Below the pieces are notes generated by a model. The model made no database searches and was not told where the DNA came from. It was given only the letters and a program-made list of their open reading frames with translations. From contig NZ_CP021731.1 in assembly GCF_003628555.1 (NCBI RefSeq), forward strand, positions 1,612,001 to 1,676,000: a DNA stretch of 64,000 nucleotides, given 5' to 3'. Origin of the DNA: Azoarcus sp. DN11 (GTDB taxonomy: Bacteria; Pseudomonadota; Gammaproteobacteria; Burkholderiales; Rhodocyclaceae). Made by a program: the position numbers and the translations under genes. Below are positions 29,173 through 39,066 of the stretch, piece after piece (position 1 is the first letter of the stretch; the number at the start of each line of letters is the position of its first letter).

Positions 29173-31767
29173 TCAGATTTCGACGTTTAGGAATTCGAGA
29201 TCGGACGCGCTGAAGTCCTGTTCCTGACGGGCAATGATGGTGTTCTGCCCATAGGTTGGAAGGTCGACGAACCGGGCGCTGTAGCCGGACACGCGAACGA
29301 TGAGATCATTGTGCTTCTCTGGTTCGCGCTGCGCCGCGCGCATTTCGTCGGTGCTGACGACGTTGAACTGAACATGATCGATGTTCAGTTCGTGCCAGGT
29401 CTTCATGTACGCGTTCCAGATCTCGAAACCGTGCTTGGAGCGCATGATGGGTACCGACAAGCGCTGGTTCAGCAGATTGGCCTTCTGGTTCTTCTGCACC
29501 TTGGACACCGAGCGCAACACCGCTGTCGGGCCTTTCTTGTCGGTGCCCATGTAGGGAGAAATGCCACCGTCGTCAGCCGCTTCGCCGCCGAAGCGGCCGT
29601 CGGGCGTCGGGCCCATGCGCGAACCCACTTCCATGTACATGCCGACAGCCTGACCGGTCGGCAGGACCGGGCCACCAGAGTAGTTGGTGATCTTGCGCAA
29701 TTCGCCGCCGATGACTTCCTCGTAGAATCGGGAGACGATGCTGTCGGCGTATTCGTCGTCGTTGCCCCACTTTGGCGCGCGCTTGAAGTCGACGCGCATT
29801 TCCTCGAAGCCTTCCCAGTTCGCCTTCAGTGCCTGGCTGAGTTGTTCCAGGGTGTACTTCTTCTCCTCGAACACCAGCTTCTTGATCGCCACGAGGGAGT
29901 TCGCCGCGACGACCGTCGTGACCTCGTTGTGCCAGGCGTTGGGTTGTTCGGACAGGGCGCAAGCGTCCATGCCGAATTCCATGCAGCCGTCGTCGATTGC
30001 CGACACGAAAGGTAACTGCAGGTAGCGCTGCTCGAAGTAGCGCGACACGTCCTTGGTGCTGATGCCAAGGTTGATCGCGTATTGATACTGCTTGCGGAAG
30101 GCCTCCCAGATGTCCTCGAAGGTCTTCAACGAGGAGAGTTCACCCGTCTTCGGGCCTAACTGCATGTCCGCGTACGACCAATCGTAGCCGTCGTTGAGCG
30201 TGATTTCCAGCACCTTGGCCGGGAGGACCGAACTGCCGCCTTCCGATCGGGTCTTTTGTGTCTTGCGGCGACCGTGAAGGCCGGGCGACATGCACAGCAC
30301 GGTGACCCAGTTGTGGGCTTCCTCGTCGGTGGCGCCGTTGCCGTTGAGGCTGAATTTGGCATATTCCTTCATCTGCGCCGTGCCGATCTCGTCGTGCTTG
30401 ATCGACGGATAGCCTAGACCGTCGCGGATGCACTCGAAAACCCATCGCAGCGTCTTTTCGCGACTCTTTTTGCTGTAGCGGAAGACGATGGAGGGCTCAG
30501 CAGTGCGGATCCGCTTGGCCGCTTCCAGGATGGCGTCGGTCATGTCGTTGCATGCGTCCTCGCCCTTGGCGTTCGTGCCGCCGACGGTGAGGATGAACAG
30601 GTCGTTCGAGCCCGGGAAGATTTCGCGATAGGCGCGCGACTTGCCGGCACCGTGCTCGGAAATCTTCAAACGTTCCATCTCGACGAGTTCCACCGCGCCC
30701 ATGTGGTCCATCGGCTGGAACTTTTTGTCGATGACGGAGGCCTTGTAGTACGGCCACAGCAGGGTGTCTTCCTTCTGCGCGTAGCCGCTCGCGTAGCGCT
30801 CGATGGCGTGGCAGATCAGGAAGGTGAAGAACTTCGCCTGCATCGCGTCTTTGAGGCCCTTGCAGGGCTCGGCGGGAACGCGATGGCAGATGTCAGCAAC
30901 TTCGAGCAGCTCGGCCTGACGCTTCGGATCGGTTTCAAAATTCTCGGCGACGATCCGGCACAGACGGCCTTGACGGCGCGCCCAGCTGATGACCGCCTTG
31001 CAGGCGATGACCATCGCCTTCCAGTGGTCGATCTTGGCGATGTTGTCTAGGCCCTTGGTGCCGTTCCACGGGAAGGTGGACATGTCGGCCTGGGCTTCGG
31101 CGATATGTTTCTCGGCGAGCTTGATGCGCGCCAGCAGGCCGTCCTCAAGGACGGTTTCGTAGGGCGGTACGATACTGTTGTAACCGGACGCGAAGGGGGG
31201 GGCCTCCATGCTGCTGACCTGGTACATACGGCCGAGGTCGGCCGGGTCGAAGTAGGGCTGGCACTTGCTTTGCAGGCTGTGCGGCTTCCAGTAATCATTG
31301 ATCGCGGCAGCCTCGTCGGCCGGTTGAGGCGAGTAGTCGCTCCTCAGGTAGTCCTGAACCGCCATGTGGGACAATTCGGGATACAGCGGGAACATGTTCG
31401 GATCTTCGGCGTGGTAGCCGACGATGAATTCGTCCTCTTGAAGCACCAGGGTTGACTTGTTCAGAACATTCGCCAAGCCGAGCGCGCGGCGGATGACTTC
31501 CGGCTGACCCTCGCTAGCCTTGTGTGCTTCGGTCAGATAGCGCATGCGCTCGATGCCGGCCGTGACGCTCTTTTCGATGAACTCGCCGGCGGATGCATGT
31601 TTCCAGCGGCAACGCTCCTTCAGACGCTTGGTTCTCGCCGTCGACGGCTTTTGCAGATGCTCGTGCAACTCGTCGACCGGAATTTTCGCTTCTGCCGGAT
31701 CTTCCGGCGTGAACTTGAGCGTATTTCCCTTGTATTCGAGAACCTTGGCGCTTGCGATGTCATTCAT
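29173..31767 (-). CDS. bssA: BssA, benzylsuccinate synthase catalytic (glycyl-radical) subunit
   Basis: An 864-residue glycyl-radical enzyme that adds toluene to fumarate, giving (R)-benzylsuccinate. Counting from ATG 31767, the active-site Cys is C492 in VTVLCMSPG and the radical Gly is G828 in VRVSGYSA, the same numbers as reported for TutD/BssA of Thauera. ATG 31767 follows GGAGACTGAA on the minus strand; an upstream in-frame ATG at 31806 overlaps bssC and has no better ribosome site. The enzyme is oxygen-sensitive and activated by BssD. Confidence 0.97.
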   Translation of the reverse strand: MNDIASAKVLEYKGNTLKFTPEDPAEAKIPVDELHEHLQKPSTARTKRLKERCRWKHASAGEFIEKSVTAGIERMRYLTEAHKASEGQPEVIRRALGLANVLNKSTLVLQEDEFIVGYHAEDPNMFPLYPELSHMAVQDYLRSDYSPQPADEAAAINDYWKPHSLQSKCQPYFDPADLGRMYQVSSMEAPPFASGYNSIVPPYETVLEDGLLARIKLAEKHIAEAQADMSTFPWNGTKGLDNIAKIDHWKAMVIACKAVISWARRQGRLCRIVAENFETDPKRQAELLEVADICHRVPAEPCKGLKDAMQAKFFTFLICHAIERYASGYAQKEDTLLWPYYKASVIDKKFQPMDHMGAVELVEMERLKISEHGAGKSRAYREIFPGSNDLFILTVGGTNAKGEDACNDMTDAILEAAKRIRTAEPSIVFRYSKKSREKTLRWVFECIRDGLGYPSIKHDEIGTAQMKEYAKFSLNGNGATDEEAHNWVTVLCMSPGLHGRRKTQKTRSEGGSSVLPAKVLEITLNDGYDWSYADMQLGPKTGELSSLKTFEDIWEAFRKQYQYAINLGISTKDVSRYFEQRYLQLPFVSAIDDGCMEFGMDACALSEQPNAWHNEVTTVVAANSLVAIKKLVFEEKKYTLEQLSQALKANWEGFEEMRVDFKRAPKWGNDDEYADSIVSRFYEEVIGGELRKITNYSGGPVLPTGQAVGMYMEVGSRMGPTPDGRFGGEAADDGGISPYMGTDKKGPTAVLRSVSKVQKNQKANLLNQRLSVPIMRSKHGFEIWNAYMKTWHELNIDHVQFNVVSTDEMRAAQREPEKHNDLIVRVSGYSARFVDLPTYGQNTIIARQEQDFSASDLEFLNVEI

Positions 31768-31790
31768 TTCAGTCTCCTCGGATGTTATGT

Positions 31791-31973
31791 TTATCGCTTC
31801 GCGCAAAACGCTTCACATTGCGTGCTGTTCTCGAAGATGGGCTTGGAGAGCCAGTATTTGCCTTTTTCATCTTCCTTTTGCCGCACGCAATCTGCCTTGC
31901 CCGCTTCGTAGTCGTCTGCGCCGTGTGGGACAGGAAAGAAGTTTGCGCACTGCTTACATGTGGTCGTTTCCAT
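31791..31973 (-). CDS. bssC: BssC, gamma subunit of benzylsuccinate synthase
   Basis: A 60-residue subunit with five Cys (C6, C9, C29, C53, C57), enough for one [4Fe-4S] cluster. It binds the alpha subunit near the glycyl radical. It is 18 bp after the bssD stop and 23 bp ahead of bssA, the standard bssDCAB order. Confidence 0.93.
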   Translation of the reverse strand: METTTCKQCANFFPVPHGADDYEAGKADCVRQKEDEKGKYWLSKPIFENSTQCEAFCAKR

Positions 31974-31991
31974 GGATATGTCTCCTTCGAT

Positions 31992-32990
31992 TTATGTCAT
32001 ACACCCAATCCCGGCATCGCGAATCGTCTCGTGTCCGTCCGTCGTGATACCAACCAACCCGCCAATCGTCACGCTCTTGATGCCCGCAAGCTTCAAGCCT
32101 TTTGCCAGGGGCACTACCGTCTCGGGCGGGTTTTCCTCCACCCCCAAGTATTGGTATTCCTTTTCCCTGCCCAGGGAGCAATATTTTCCTTCTCCGTAGA
32201 CGTGGTAATTGAGAATGTCGACGCCATCCAGTTGTGCAGAATGGCGACCCAGATAATTGATGTAGTCGTCGAAATCCCGGGAGGAATCGTTGAATCCAGG
32301 GATCACGGGAATATGGATGCGGATATTGGCCCGGGATTGAATGAGACGCTCGATGTTGTCGAGTATTGGCTGAAGTGGCCAACCAACGACTTCTTCGTGC
32401 TTCTTGGGATTCAGGGATTTCAGGTCGACGATGAAGAGATCGACAACTTCCAGCAGCGGCTGAATAACTGCCCAGTGCTTTGGAAAACAGGACGTCTCGA
32501 TAGCGACGTGGACGTTGTGCTGCTTTATTCCGCGCGCCAGTTCCAATGTGAATGCGGGATGGAAGAGAGGATCGCCGCCGCTGATGGTGACTCCGCCACC
32601 GCTGTTGCGGTAGAAGAGGGAGTCTGACAGGGCTTCGCGCAGGATTTCCTCAACGCTCATGCGTTGCCCGACCGTGGTACGCGCGTCCGTCAGGCAGGCA
32701 GCGACGCAACGCATGCAGCGCTGACAGTCCGTACGGTCGATCTCGACGGTCGTGCGGCCGTCCGGGTTGAGCACCAGGTGGGACGTTCCGGCGGGGCAGA
32801 CGGCCACGCAGCGGCCGCAACCGACGCAGCGCGCCGGGTAATAGTAGAACTCCTGGCGCACGTCCTGCGTTTCGGGGTTGTGGCACCACGGGCAACGTAG
32901 CGGGCAGCCCTTCAGGAAGATGGTCGTCCTGATCCCGGGCCCGTCCTGCAGGCTGAACCTCTGTATTTCGGTGACAAGAGGAATTCTCAC
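31992..32990 (-). CDS. bssD: BssD, benzylsuccinate synthase activating enzyme (radical SAM)
   Basis: A 332-residue glycyl-radical activase. The radical-SAM cluster motif is C29-x3-C33-x2-C36 (GCPLRCPWCHN). Two ferredoxin-type clusters follow: C55/C58/C61/C65 and C89/C92/C95/C99. It abstracts hydrogen from G828 of BssA using S-adenosylmethionine. I choose the GTG at 32990, at which the family N-terminus (PLVTEIQRFSLQDGPGIRTT) begins; the frame remains open to 33107, but that stretch is promoter DNA. Confidence 0.93.
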   Translation of the reverse strand: MRIPLVTEIQRFSLQDGPGIRTTIFLKGCPLRCPWCHNPETQDVRQEFYYYPARCVGCGRCVAVCPAGTSHLVLNPDGRTTVEIDRTDCQRCMRCVAACLTDARTTVGQRMSVEEILREALSDSLFYRNSGGGVTISGGDPLFHPAFTLELARGIKQHNVHVAIETSCFPKHWAVIQPLLEVVDLFIVDLKSLNPKKHEEVVGWPLQPILDNIERLIQSRANIRIHIPVIPGFNDSSRDFDDYINYLGRHSAQLDGVDILNYHVYGEGKYCSLGREKEYQYLGVEENPPETVVPLAKGLKLAGIKSVTIGGLVGITTDGHETIRDAGIGCMT

Positions 32991-33305
32991 GACAGCCTCT
33001 ACGATTTGTTGCGCTTCAAACAAATGAGGGGTGCGACTATCACGCGACGGAGGACGCAGGATCCGATGCACTTGGGGCCGGCGACCGTGGATTGAATTAA
33101 GCACCACCCGTTGAACCTAACCAATTGGTGCGAACACTTAACGAAAGGGGGGTTGCCCCTAATGCAGGCTCTGCATCGCAGGCGCACAATCGGATCAGGC
33201 TCGGACCCAGAGACCGATCTCTCTGTGGAATGCGGGATCGCCCGACGATTGCGCTGACACTGGTTCGAATAGCCTGTTATCCGGGGATGCGGGGAGGTAG
33301 TGCGC
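32991..33305. promoter_or_regulatory. Divergent promoter region between bssD and tdiS
   Basis: About 315 bp without a gene. It holds the putative TdiR operator at 33119-33141 and must contain the bss promoter (leftward) and the tdiS promoter (rightward). I could not assign -10/-35 hexamers with confidence. Confidence 0.65.
33119..33141 (-). promoter_or_regulatory. Putative TdiR operator 3 (bss promoter)
   Basis: On the minus strand TTAAGTGTTCGCACCAATTG followed by GTT, matching sites 1 and 2 apart from a few bases. It lies about 130 bp upstream of the bssD start, in the divergent region between bssD and tdiS. GGGGTTGCCCC occurs next to it (33149-33159 on the plus strand), as at the bbs site. 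Confidence 0.75.
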
Positions 33306-34943
33306 ATGAGGGATGAGGTGTTCGACATTGAATTGAACGACGAGCAGGGCGTGGACGCCGCGGTCGGCTATGAGTCGATCTTTCGCAACACGCCCGTGGC
33401 GATCTGCCACCTGTTCAACCGCAGGATCCGGCGCTGTAACCGGCGATACGAGGAATTGTTCGGGTACGAACCGGGCGAACTCGACAACCAGTCGGTCGGC
33501 GTGCATTACCCGAGCGAGGACTCGTTTTCGACGATCGGTCAGAAATTCGGCCACTTCTTCGAGTCTCATCACACCTTCAAGGACGAGCGGCCGTTCGTGC
33601 GCAAGGACGGCACGCTGATCTGGTGCATCGTCACCGGCACCTTGCTCGATCCGGCCAACCCCAGGCTCGGCAGCATCTGGGTGGTGCAGGACATCTCCGA
33701 GCACAAGCGGATCGAGGACGAATTGAAGGCCGACGTCGAGAAGCTCGAATTCGTCGTGCAGCAGCGGACCGTGGAGCTCAGCCGGCACGTCGCGAGCCTC
33801 GAGGCGGAAGTCGCGACGCGCCAGAGCGCCGAGGAGGTCGCGAACGAGAACCGCGAGAAATACCAGAAGCTCTTTCACATGCTGCCGATCGGCATCTCGA
33901 TCACGGATGCGCACGGCCGCATTCTCGAGGCCAATTGCCAGTTTGCCGAAATGGTCGGCTTGCGGCGGGCTTCGTCCGAGAACTGGCGCAAACTGCCGCT
34001 GCGCTTCTTCCTGCACGACGGCACCGAGATCCCGAGGCATCGCCTGCCGTGGCAGATCCGCGATTTCCAGAAGGATTCGATCGACAACATCGAAATCGGG
34101 ATGCGCGACGAGAAGGGACGCAAGCTGCGCTGGCTGAGCGTGAGCGCGTCGCTGATCGAGCGCAAGGACGAGCAGTACGTCGTCGCCGCCTTCACCGACA
34201 TCACCTACCGCAAGCGCATCGAAGAGCTCGAACGGCTGCGCCACGCGGAGCTCACGCGCCTGGGCCGGATCAACTCGATGGCCGAAATGGCGGCGGCGCT
34301 GGCGCACCAGATGGGGCAGCCGCTGGTGTCGGCGGTCAATTACCTGAACGGCTGCCGCTTGCGTCTCGAGCGCGTCGACGGCGTCGGGGAGATCTCCGAG
34401 TCCATGGGGCTCGCGCTGAAGTACCTCGAGCAGGCGGGCGAGATCCTGCGCCACGTGAAGGAGTTCGTGTGCAAGCACAAGCCCGACAAGGAACCCGAGA
34501 ACATCAACGAGGTGATCCAGGACGCGCTCGCGTTCCTGAATTTCGAGGTCCGCCGGCATGACGTCAGCGTCGACCTGCGGCTGCTGCAGGACCCGCCGCT
34601 GGTGCCGCTATGCAAGGTCGAGATCCAGCAGGTGCTGTTCAACCTGATGAAGAACGGCATGGAGGCGATGACGGGCCTGCCGCCGGGAGCGCGCAAGCTC
34701 GTCATCGGCAGCGAGATCATCGATGGGGGCGGGGCGATGAAGGTGTTCGTCCAGGACCACGGCACGGGGCTCGAGAAGCGGTCTGTGAAGCGGGTGTTCG
34801 AGCCGTATTTTTCCACCAAGACCGACGGGATGGGGATCGGCCTGACGATCTGCCGCTCGATCGTCGAGTCGCACGGCGGACAACTTTCGTATTCGAGGAT
34901 CGGCAAAGGCGGGTCGCGCTTTCAATTCACCTTGCCGATGTAG
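33306..34943 (+). CDS. tdiS: TdiS, PAS-domain sensor histidine kinase (complete copy)
   Basis: A 545-residue cytoplasmic kinase with no membrane segment. The order is PAS 1 (about 20-135), a coiled-coil linker (135-185), PAS 2 (about 185-305), a HisKA with H334 in ALAHQMGQPL, N-box NLMKNGMEAM, and G boxes (VQDHGTGL, TDGMGIGLT). ATG 33306 follows GGGGAGG at 33291-33297 with good spacing; the GTG at 33300 is too close. It is expected to sense toluene or redox state and to phosphorylate TdiR. Its own downstream tdiR is deleted, so its only visible partner is the tdiR at 426-1082. Confidence 0.92.
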   Translation: MRDEVFDIELNDEQGVDAAVGYESIFRNTPVAICHLFNRRIRRCNRRYEELFGYEPGELDNQSVGVHYPSEDSFSTIGQKFGHFFESHHTFKDERPFVRKDGTLIWCIVTGTLLDPANPRLGSIWVVQDISEHKRIEDELKADVEKLEFVVQQRTVELSRHVASLEAEVATRQSAEEVANENREKYQKLFHMLPIGISITDAHGRILEANCQFAEMVGLRRASSENWRKLPLRFFLHDGTEIPRHRLPWQIRDFQKDSIDNIEIGMRDEKGRKLRWLSVSASLIERKDEQYVVAAFTDITYRKRIEELERLRHAELTRLGRINSMAEMAAALAHQMGQPLVSAVNYLNGCRLRLERVDGVGEISESMGLALKYLEQAGEILRHVKEFVCKHKPDKEPENINEVIQDALAFLNFEVRRHDVSVDLRLLQDPPLVPLCKVEIQQVLFNLMKNGMEAMTGLPPGARKLVIGSEIIDGGGAMKVFVQDHGTGLEKRSVKRVFEPYFSTKTDGMGIGLTICRSIVESHGGQLSYSRIGKGGSRFQFTLPM

Positions 34944-35075
34944 GGAAGGTCCTCGCCGCCAAGAAGACCGAAGAGTCTCGGGCGGCGAAGGCCATGTGAG
35001 CAAGCTGGGGATCCGCCCGCCGGGCGAACTCATTTGGCTGTCGATGCATACGGACAGCCACTGCCTCGATTGAGA
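34944..35075 (+). pseudogene. tdiR remnant: leader fused to the last codons after an internal deletion
   Basis: The sequence after tdiS repeats the tdiS-tdiR spacer of the first copy (CAAGAAGACCGAAGAGTCTC and surroundings) up to the ATG at 34994-34996. It then jumps directly to the tdiR 3' end (TGAGCAAGCTGGGG onward, ending CACTGCCTCGATTGA). Compared with 356-1082, bases equivalent to 409-978 are missing (570 bp), including the ribosome site, receiver and most of the HTH. The junction lies at a short ATG/TGA overlap. Confidence 0.88.
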
Positions 35076-35379
35076 GCGGCTCGAATCCTGGCGGGATGCG
35101 GCGCCCGCCGGCTACTCGGGCCGGGTTCCTCGTGCCGCGGGGCTGCGGCGCCCGGATTTTCCGCAAACGTGGGGAAAAGTTGGGGGGGAATCCCCACAGA
35201 GCGGCCCTGTCCGGTGCCGACGCCCTTCTTGGCCCATCGCCTTTTCTCCAACCTACCTGAAGTGGATGCGCGGTCGCGCGTGAAATCCGTCCCGGTCATG
35301 CCGTCATGGCGCGATCCTTGCGCTTTGCTCGAATGCCGTATCGGGGTTCCGGATGAACCCTTCCTGGAGGTCATAAAAA
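35076..35379. other. Intergenic region before the secreted repeat protein
   Basis: About 300 bp with no recognisable gene. A run GGGGGGG occurs near 35180. It ends with GGAGG at 35366-35370 serving the next gene. No TdiR-type site was found here. Confidence 0.4.
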
Positions 35380-37722
35380 ATGAACTGCCCTGACAAGCTT
35401 CATAGAGTCACCGGGGGAGCCACCGTTTCCCCAGCCGACTGCCCAGCGAAAACTCCAGGGAGCGTCCGGCGACGCCGATCGTGGCGAGCGTTGGGGTTGA
35501 GCCTGGCGCTGCTGGGCAGTTCTGCCGCACATGCGGATCTCTTCCAGTTCGGCCCCCCTGATGTCGCCAGCGGATTTCCCCAGTGGTATCAGGACAACAC
35601 CGGATTGCCCCTGGACCTGTGTCTGCCCACCGGCGCTACCGTTGACCCTGCTGTCATGGGAGCCTGCCTGCTGGTGCCGCCGCCGAGCCCACCCTATGTG
35701 GCCTTCTCCAACTTCCCGAGTGAACTCTTCTATCATCGCGTCGTGGGCAATATCACAATGCCCGGAGGCAAGAAGGCGGTGCTCGTATTGGCGCTGGAAG
35801 CGTCATTCGCGCCAGCGGGCGTCCCGGCTGCAGGCCAGCAGGTGGTGTTCACCCGGATTCGGGTCACGGCGGGGGTTCCCGTTGCCGGCACCTATACGGT
35901 GACCCATCCCTATGGCAAGGAGGTGTTCACGGACATCCAGCCCGGTGTGGGCAATCGCGACATCCTGTTCACCGAAAACGTCGGCAACCTCGCACCGGGG
36001 GCCTTTGCGGATGCGTTGACGAGCCGTGTCGGCCCCTTCCTGCATGCGGCCGATTCCCTCGGCAATCCCTTGCCGCCCGTCGAGATACCGCTGGGCAGCG
36101 GCCAGTTCTTCCTCTCCGATGCCGTGGCGACCCTGCCCATCACCGGCAGCCTTTTCAAGGACGCGGCCGGCGCCGCGCAGAACTATTTCGAAATCTGCGG
36201 CCCCGCCGGCTCCGATCTGGGCGGGCCGGGCAATCCGTGCGTGCGCCAGACGCTGTTCCTGGTGCAAGGCAAGGTGCACCAAGGGGCGATCGCGAGCCCG
36301 CTCAAGGTCGGTGCGGCCACGTATGCGCGTGCCGGCACGACGGCGCATGTGGACGCTTTCGCAAGCGTCAAGGCGGCGCCGGCACAGGCAGCTCCGGTAC
36401 TCTCCCTCGGCGCGATCAGCTTGCCGCCGGTGTTGATGACCGGACCCGACGTACTGGGCCAGTATTATGGCCAGGGCGTGCCGGTGCCCGCAGGCAAGAT
36501 CCCCGCAACGGTGACGGTCACCAACAGCGGTGATGTTCCGCCCAGTTCGGTTACGCAGAAGGTCGTGGACCAGGTGGATATCAGCCAGGCGAGTTACGAT
36601 CCGACAGGCCACACGCTCACCGTCGTTGCCAGTTCCAGCGACAAGGGCAATCCTGCCGCGGTTCCCAGCGTCGCTGCGCCGAGTCTGGCGCTGGAAGGCA
36701 TGCCGGCCACCGTCGTGATCAGCGCGACGAGGCCGGCGCCCACCGCTTCGACCGACCCCGCTTCGACCCAGTTTGTCGTGACCGGTCTGCAGGTGCCGCC
36801 CGCCAGCGTGACCGTCGCCTCGGCCGTCGGCGGGAGCGCCAAGCGGGGGGTCGCCGAGCTCCAGGGGCCTGCCTTCCCGCCCGGTGCGCCCTTTGCAGTC
36901 GATGACAACGTCAGCACGACGTCGGGCGTCGCAGTGACCATGGCGCCGCTCGCCAATGATGTCGGCGTGCCGGCCGGTGCCACCGTGACGATCGTCAGCC
37001 AGGGTGCGAACGGAACGGCGGCCGTCACCCCGACGGGGCAGGTGACCTATACGCCCACGCCAGCCTTCGCCGGCGCCGACAGTTTCACCTACACGGTGAC
37101 GAGCACCTTGCCGACCTCCAATGTGGCGACGGTTAACGTCACAGTCGTCGCTCCCGCGGGAGGTCTGCCGCCGATCGCCAATGCTGACGCCGTCACCATC
37201 CAGGCCAGCGCCGCGCCCACGACGATCAACGTTCTGGCCAACGATTCGGCCAACGGTGGCGTCATCAATCCGGCCTCGGTGACCATCGTGACTCCGCCGG
37301 CGGCTCCGGCGACGGCCAGCGTCAATACCGCGGACGGGTCGGTGAACTTCGGCAGCGCCAATACGGTCGGCACTTACACCTTCACCTATACCGTGGCCAA
37401 CAAGAACACCCCGCCCCTGGTGTCCGCGCCCGCCACGGTGACGGTCAATGTGGTGGCGCCCGAGGTGCTCGCGGTTCTGAGCGCCAAGTGCGTCAACGGC
37501 ACCAAGGCCGGTACGCGCTGGGTGGTGAAGGGCACGAGCACGATCTCCACGGGCAATGTCGTGACCATCTTCTATCTGGGCAACCAGGTGCTGGGCACGG
37601 TGCCCGTGATAGCCGGTGCCTGGGCGCTCGACCTCAAGGGCGGCCCGGCCTGCAGTTCGCCGGTGAGCGTCCAGTCGAGCTTCGGCAACATGGTGGCGAA
37701 CGTGCCGGTGGCCATTCAGTAA
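35380..37722 (+). CDS. Secreted protein with Ig/cadherin-like modules
   Basis: A 780-residue protein. An extended N-terminus with RRRR precedes a signal peptide (LGLSLALLGSSAAHA). The first 450 residues are an uncharacterised exported region. Two cadherin-like/Big_9-type modules follow, with the markers AVDDNVSTTSGVA...PLANDVG...DSFTYTV and ANADAVTI...INVLANDSA...TYTFTYTV. A C-terminal beta-rich piece holds two Cys. GGAGG at 35366-35370 fixes the start. It is probably surface-exposed or periplasmic; adhesion or structural roles are inferred from the modules only. Confidence 0.75.
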   Translation: MNCPDKLHRVTGGATVSPADCPAKTPGSVRRRRSWRALGLSLALLGSSAAHADLFQFGPPDVASGFPQWYQDNTGLPLDLCLPTGATVDPAVMGACLLVPPPSPPYVAFSNFPSELFYHRVVGNITMPGGKKAVLVLALEASFAPAGVPAAGQQVVFTRIRVTAGVPVAGTYTVTHPYGKEVFTDIQPGVGNRDILFTENVGNLAPGAFADALTSRVGPFLHAADSLGNPLPPVEIPLGSGQFFLSDAVATLPITGSLFKDAAGAAQNYFEICGPAGSDLGGPGNPCVRQTLFLVQGKVHQGAIASPLKVGAATYARAGTTAHVDAFASVKAAPAQAAPVLSLGAISLPPVLMTGPDVLGQYYGQGVPVPAGKIPATVTVTNSGDVPPSSVTQKVVDQVDISQASYDPTGHTLTVVASSSDKGNPAAVPSVAAPSLALEGMPATVVISATRPAPTASTDPASTQFVVTGLQVPPASVTVASAVGGSAKRGVAELQGPAFPPGAPFAVDDNVSTTSGVAVTMAPLANDVGVPAGATVTIVSQGANGTAAVTPTGQVTYTPTPAFAGADSFTYTVTSTLPTSNVATVNVTVVAPAGGLPPIANADAVTIQASAAPTTINVLANDSANGGVINPASVTIVTPPAAPATASVNTADGSVNFGSANTVGTYTFTYTVANKNTPPLVSAPATVTVNVVAPEVLAVLSAKCVNGTKAGTRWVVKGTSTISTGNVVTIFYLGNQVLGTVPVIAGAWALDLKGGPACSSPVSVQSSFGNMVANVPVAIQ

Positions 37723-37744
37723 CGCATTGCGCACCTAGCTCCGA

Positions 37745-37774
37745 GGGCTGGCGGCTTCGGCCGCCAGCCCTTTG
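37745..37774 (+). terminator. Rho-independent terminator
   Basis: An 11-bp perfect stem GGGCTGGCGGC / GCCGCCAGCCC around a TTCG tetraloop, then a short T-rich tail (TTTGTGTT). It follows the secreted-protein gene by 22 bp. Confidence 0.88.
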
Positions 37775-37827
37775 TGTTCCTCGATGTCCGCGTTGGCCAT
37801 GCGCCGTGATGGAAAGGTAAGGGCACC

Positions 37828-39066
37828 TCATTGTCCGCGTGCGGTTTGTTCGCCCGGTGATCGATGCTGCCGAAATGCTTTCCACAGCGCCAGGTCATAC
37901 GCGATTTTCAGGACCCCGCAGGCCACCAGGGGGGCGGCAAGCCAGCCTGCGGCAAAGAGGGCGCCGCCAATCGTCGGGCTTATCGCCGAGGCAAGGCTCC
38001 GAGGCACGGCGGTATAGCTTGCCGCCGCGGCCCGCTCGCCGGGCGTCACGACCTCCATCACGAACGCGCTGCGAACCGGCACGTCCATTTGCGACAGCAG
38101 TGCGCGAACGAAGAGCAGGGCCATTGCCAGATGGACGTCCGGAACGAACGCTGCTGCCATCAGACAGAGGCTGGCCGGGATGTGGGTGAAGACCATCGTA
38201 TTCACCAGGCCGATGCGTTGAGCGAGCCTGGGGGCGATGAGCTGCGACAGTGCGGACAACAGCCCCGCCCAGAAGAAGAACCGGCCCGCTGCGGCGAGGG
38301 AGAGGTCGAAGCGCTGCAGGAACCACAGCGTCATCAGCGCGTTGATGGCGAGGCCGCCGGCGAACGCGTCTACGGAGAACAGCGCAGCCAGGCGGATCAC
38401 GATGCGGCGCGATTCGCGCAGAGGCGTCGCCGCGGCAGCTTCGGTTTCGTGCGCCGGGACAGGCAGCCGCCGATAGAGCAGCCAGACCACCGCGCCCACC
38501 ACGCCGTACGCGGCAAACATGAGCCGGAAGGCCTCCAGCCGCCCGAGTCCCAGCGCGCCGTTCAGCCATTCCGGGGCGCCCGAGGACAGGGCCCCGAGCG
38601 CGGCAAACAATGCTCCCAGCAATGAGTAGCGGGCGAACACCGCGGTCCGCGCGGGGCCTTGGGCAGATTCGGCCAGACGTGCATGCTCCAGCGGCAGGAA
38701 CACGCTGACATCCCCGGAGCTCGGATTCAGGGTGCCGACGAACGCCACCAGCAGCAGGGGCCAGAACGCCGAGAAGGTGGCGAAGGACAGACCGGTGCCC
38801 AGCATGAGCAGCGCGGCGCCCAGCAGGAGATGTCGGTGATCGAAGCGATGGCCCCATGAACCCACTGCCAGCGTCGCAAACGCCGACCCCAGCAGCGTGG
38901 CGGTACTGAGGATGCCCACGTCCAGCGTCCCGAAACCCAGGGCCAGCAGGTAGGCGGGCAGCAGGAGCGCCATGTAGCCGTCCGCGAATGCGCGCAGGGC
39001 CTTGCCCGTCAGGAGCGGCAACACGGTGCCATCGACGCCCGCGGGCAACAGCCACCGACGGAGCAC
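37828..39066 (-). CDS. MFS transporter, last gene of the chromate operon
   Basis: A 412-residue, 12-helix major facilitator with an MFS motif-A region, AVGSWGHRFDHR, after helix 2. I choose the GTG at 39066, which shares a base with the upstream stop (TAGTG) and has TGAGG before it; a longer frame begins at 39117. It ends a five-gene overlapping series with chrB and chrA, so chromate or oxidant export or a related stress role is inferred from position. Confidence 0.8.
   Translation of the reverse strand: MLRRWLLPAGVDGTVLPLLTGKALRAFADGYMALLLPAYLLALGFGTLDVGILSTATLLGSAFATLAVGSWGHRFDHRHLLLGAALLMLGTGLSFATFSAFWPLLLVAFVGTLNPSSGDVSVFLPLEHARLAESAQGPARTAVFARYSLLGALFAALGALSSGAPEWLNGALGLGRLEAFRLMFAAYGVVGAVVWLLYRRLPVPAHETEAAAATPLRESRRIVIRLAALFSVDAFAGGLAINALMTLWFLQRFDLSLAAAGRFFFWAGLLSALSQLIAPRLAQRIGLVNTMVFTHIPASLCLMAAAFVPDVHLAMALLFVRALLSQMDVPVRSAFVMEVVTPGERAAAASYTAVPRSLASAISPTIGGALFAAGWLAAPLVACGVLKIAYDLALWKAFRQHRSPGEQTARGQ

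Noticed and set aside
32991..33107. Upstream extension of bssD to ATG 33107
   Set aside because: The added residues do not match the activase family and overlap promoter DNA; GTG 32990 begins exactly at the conserved N-terminus.
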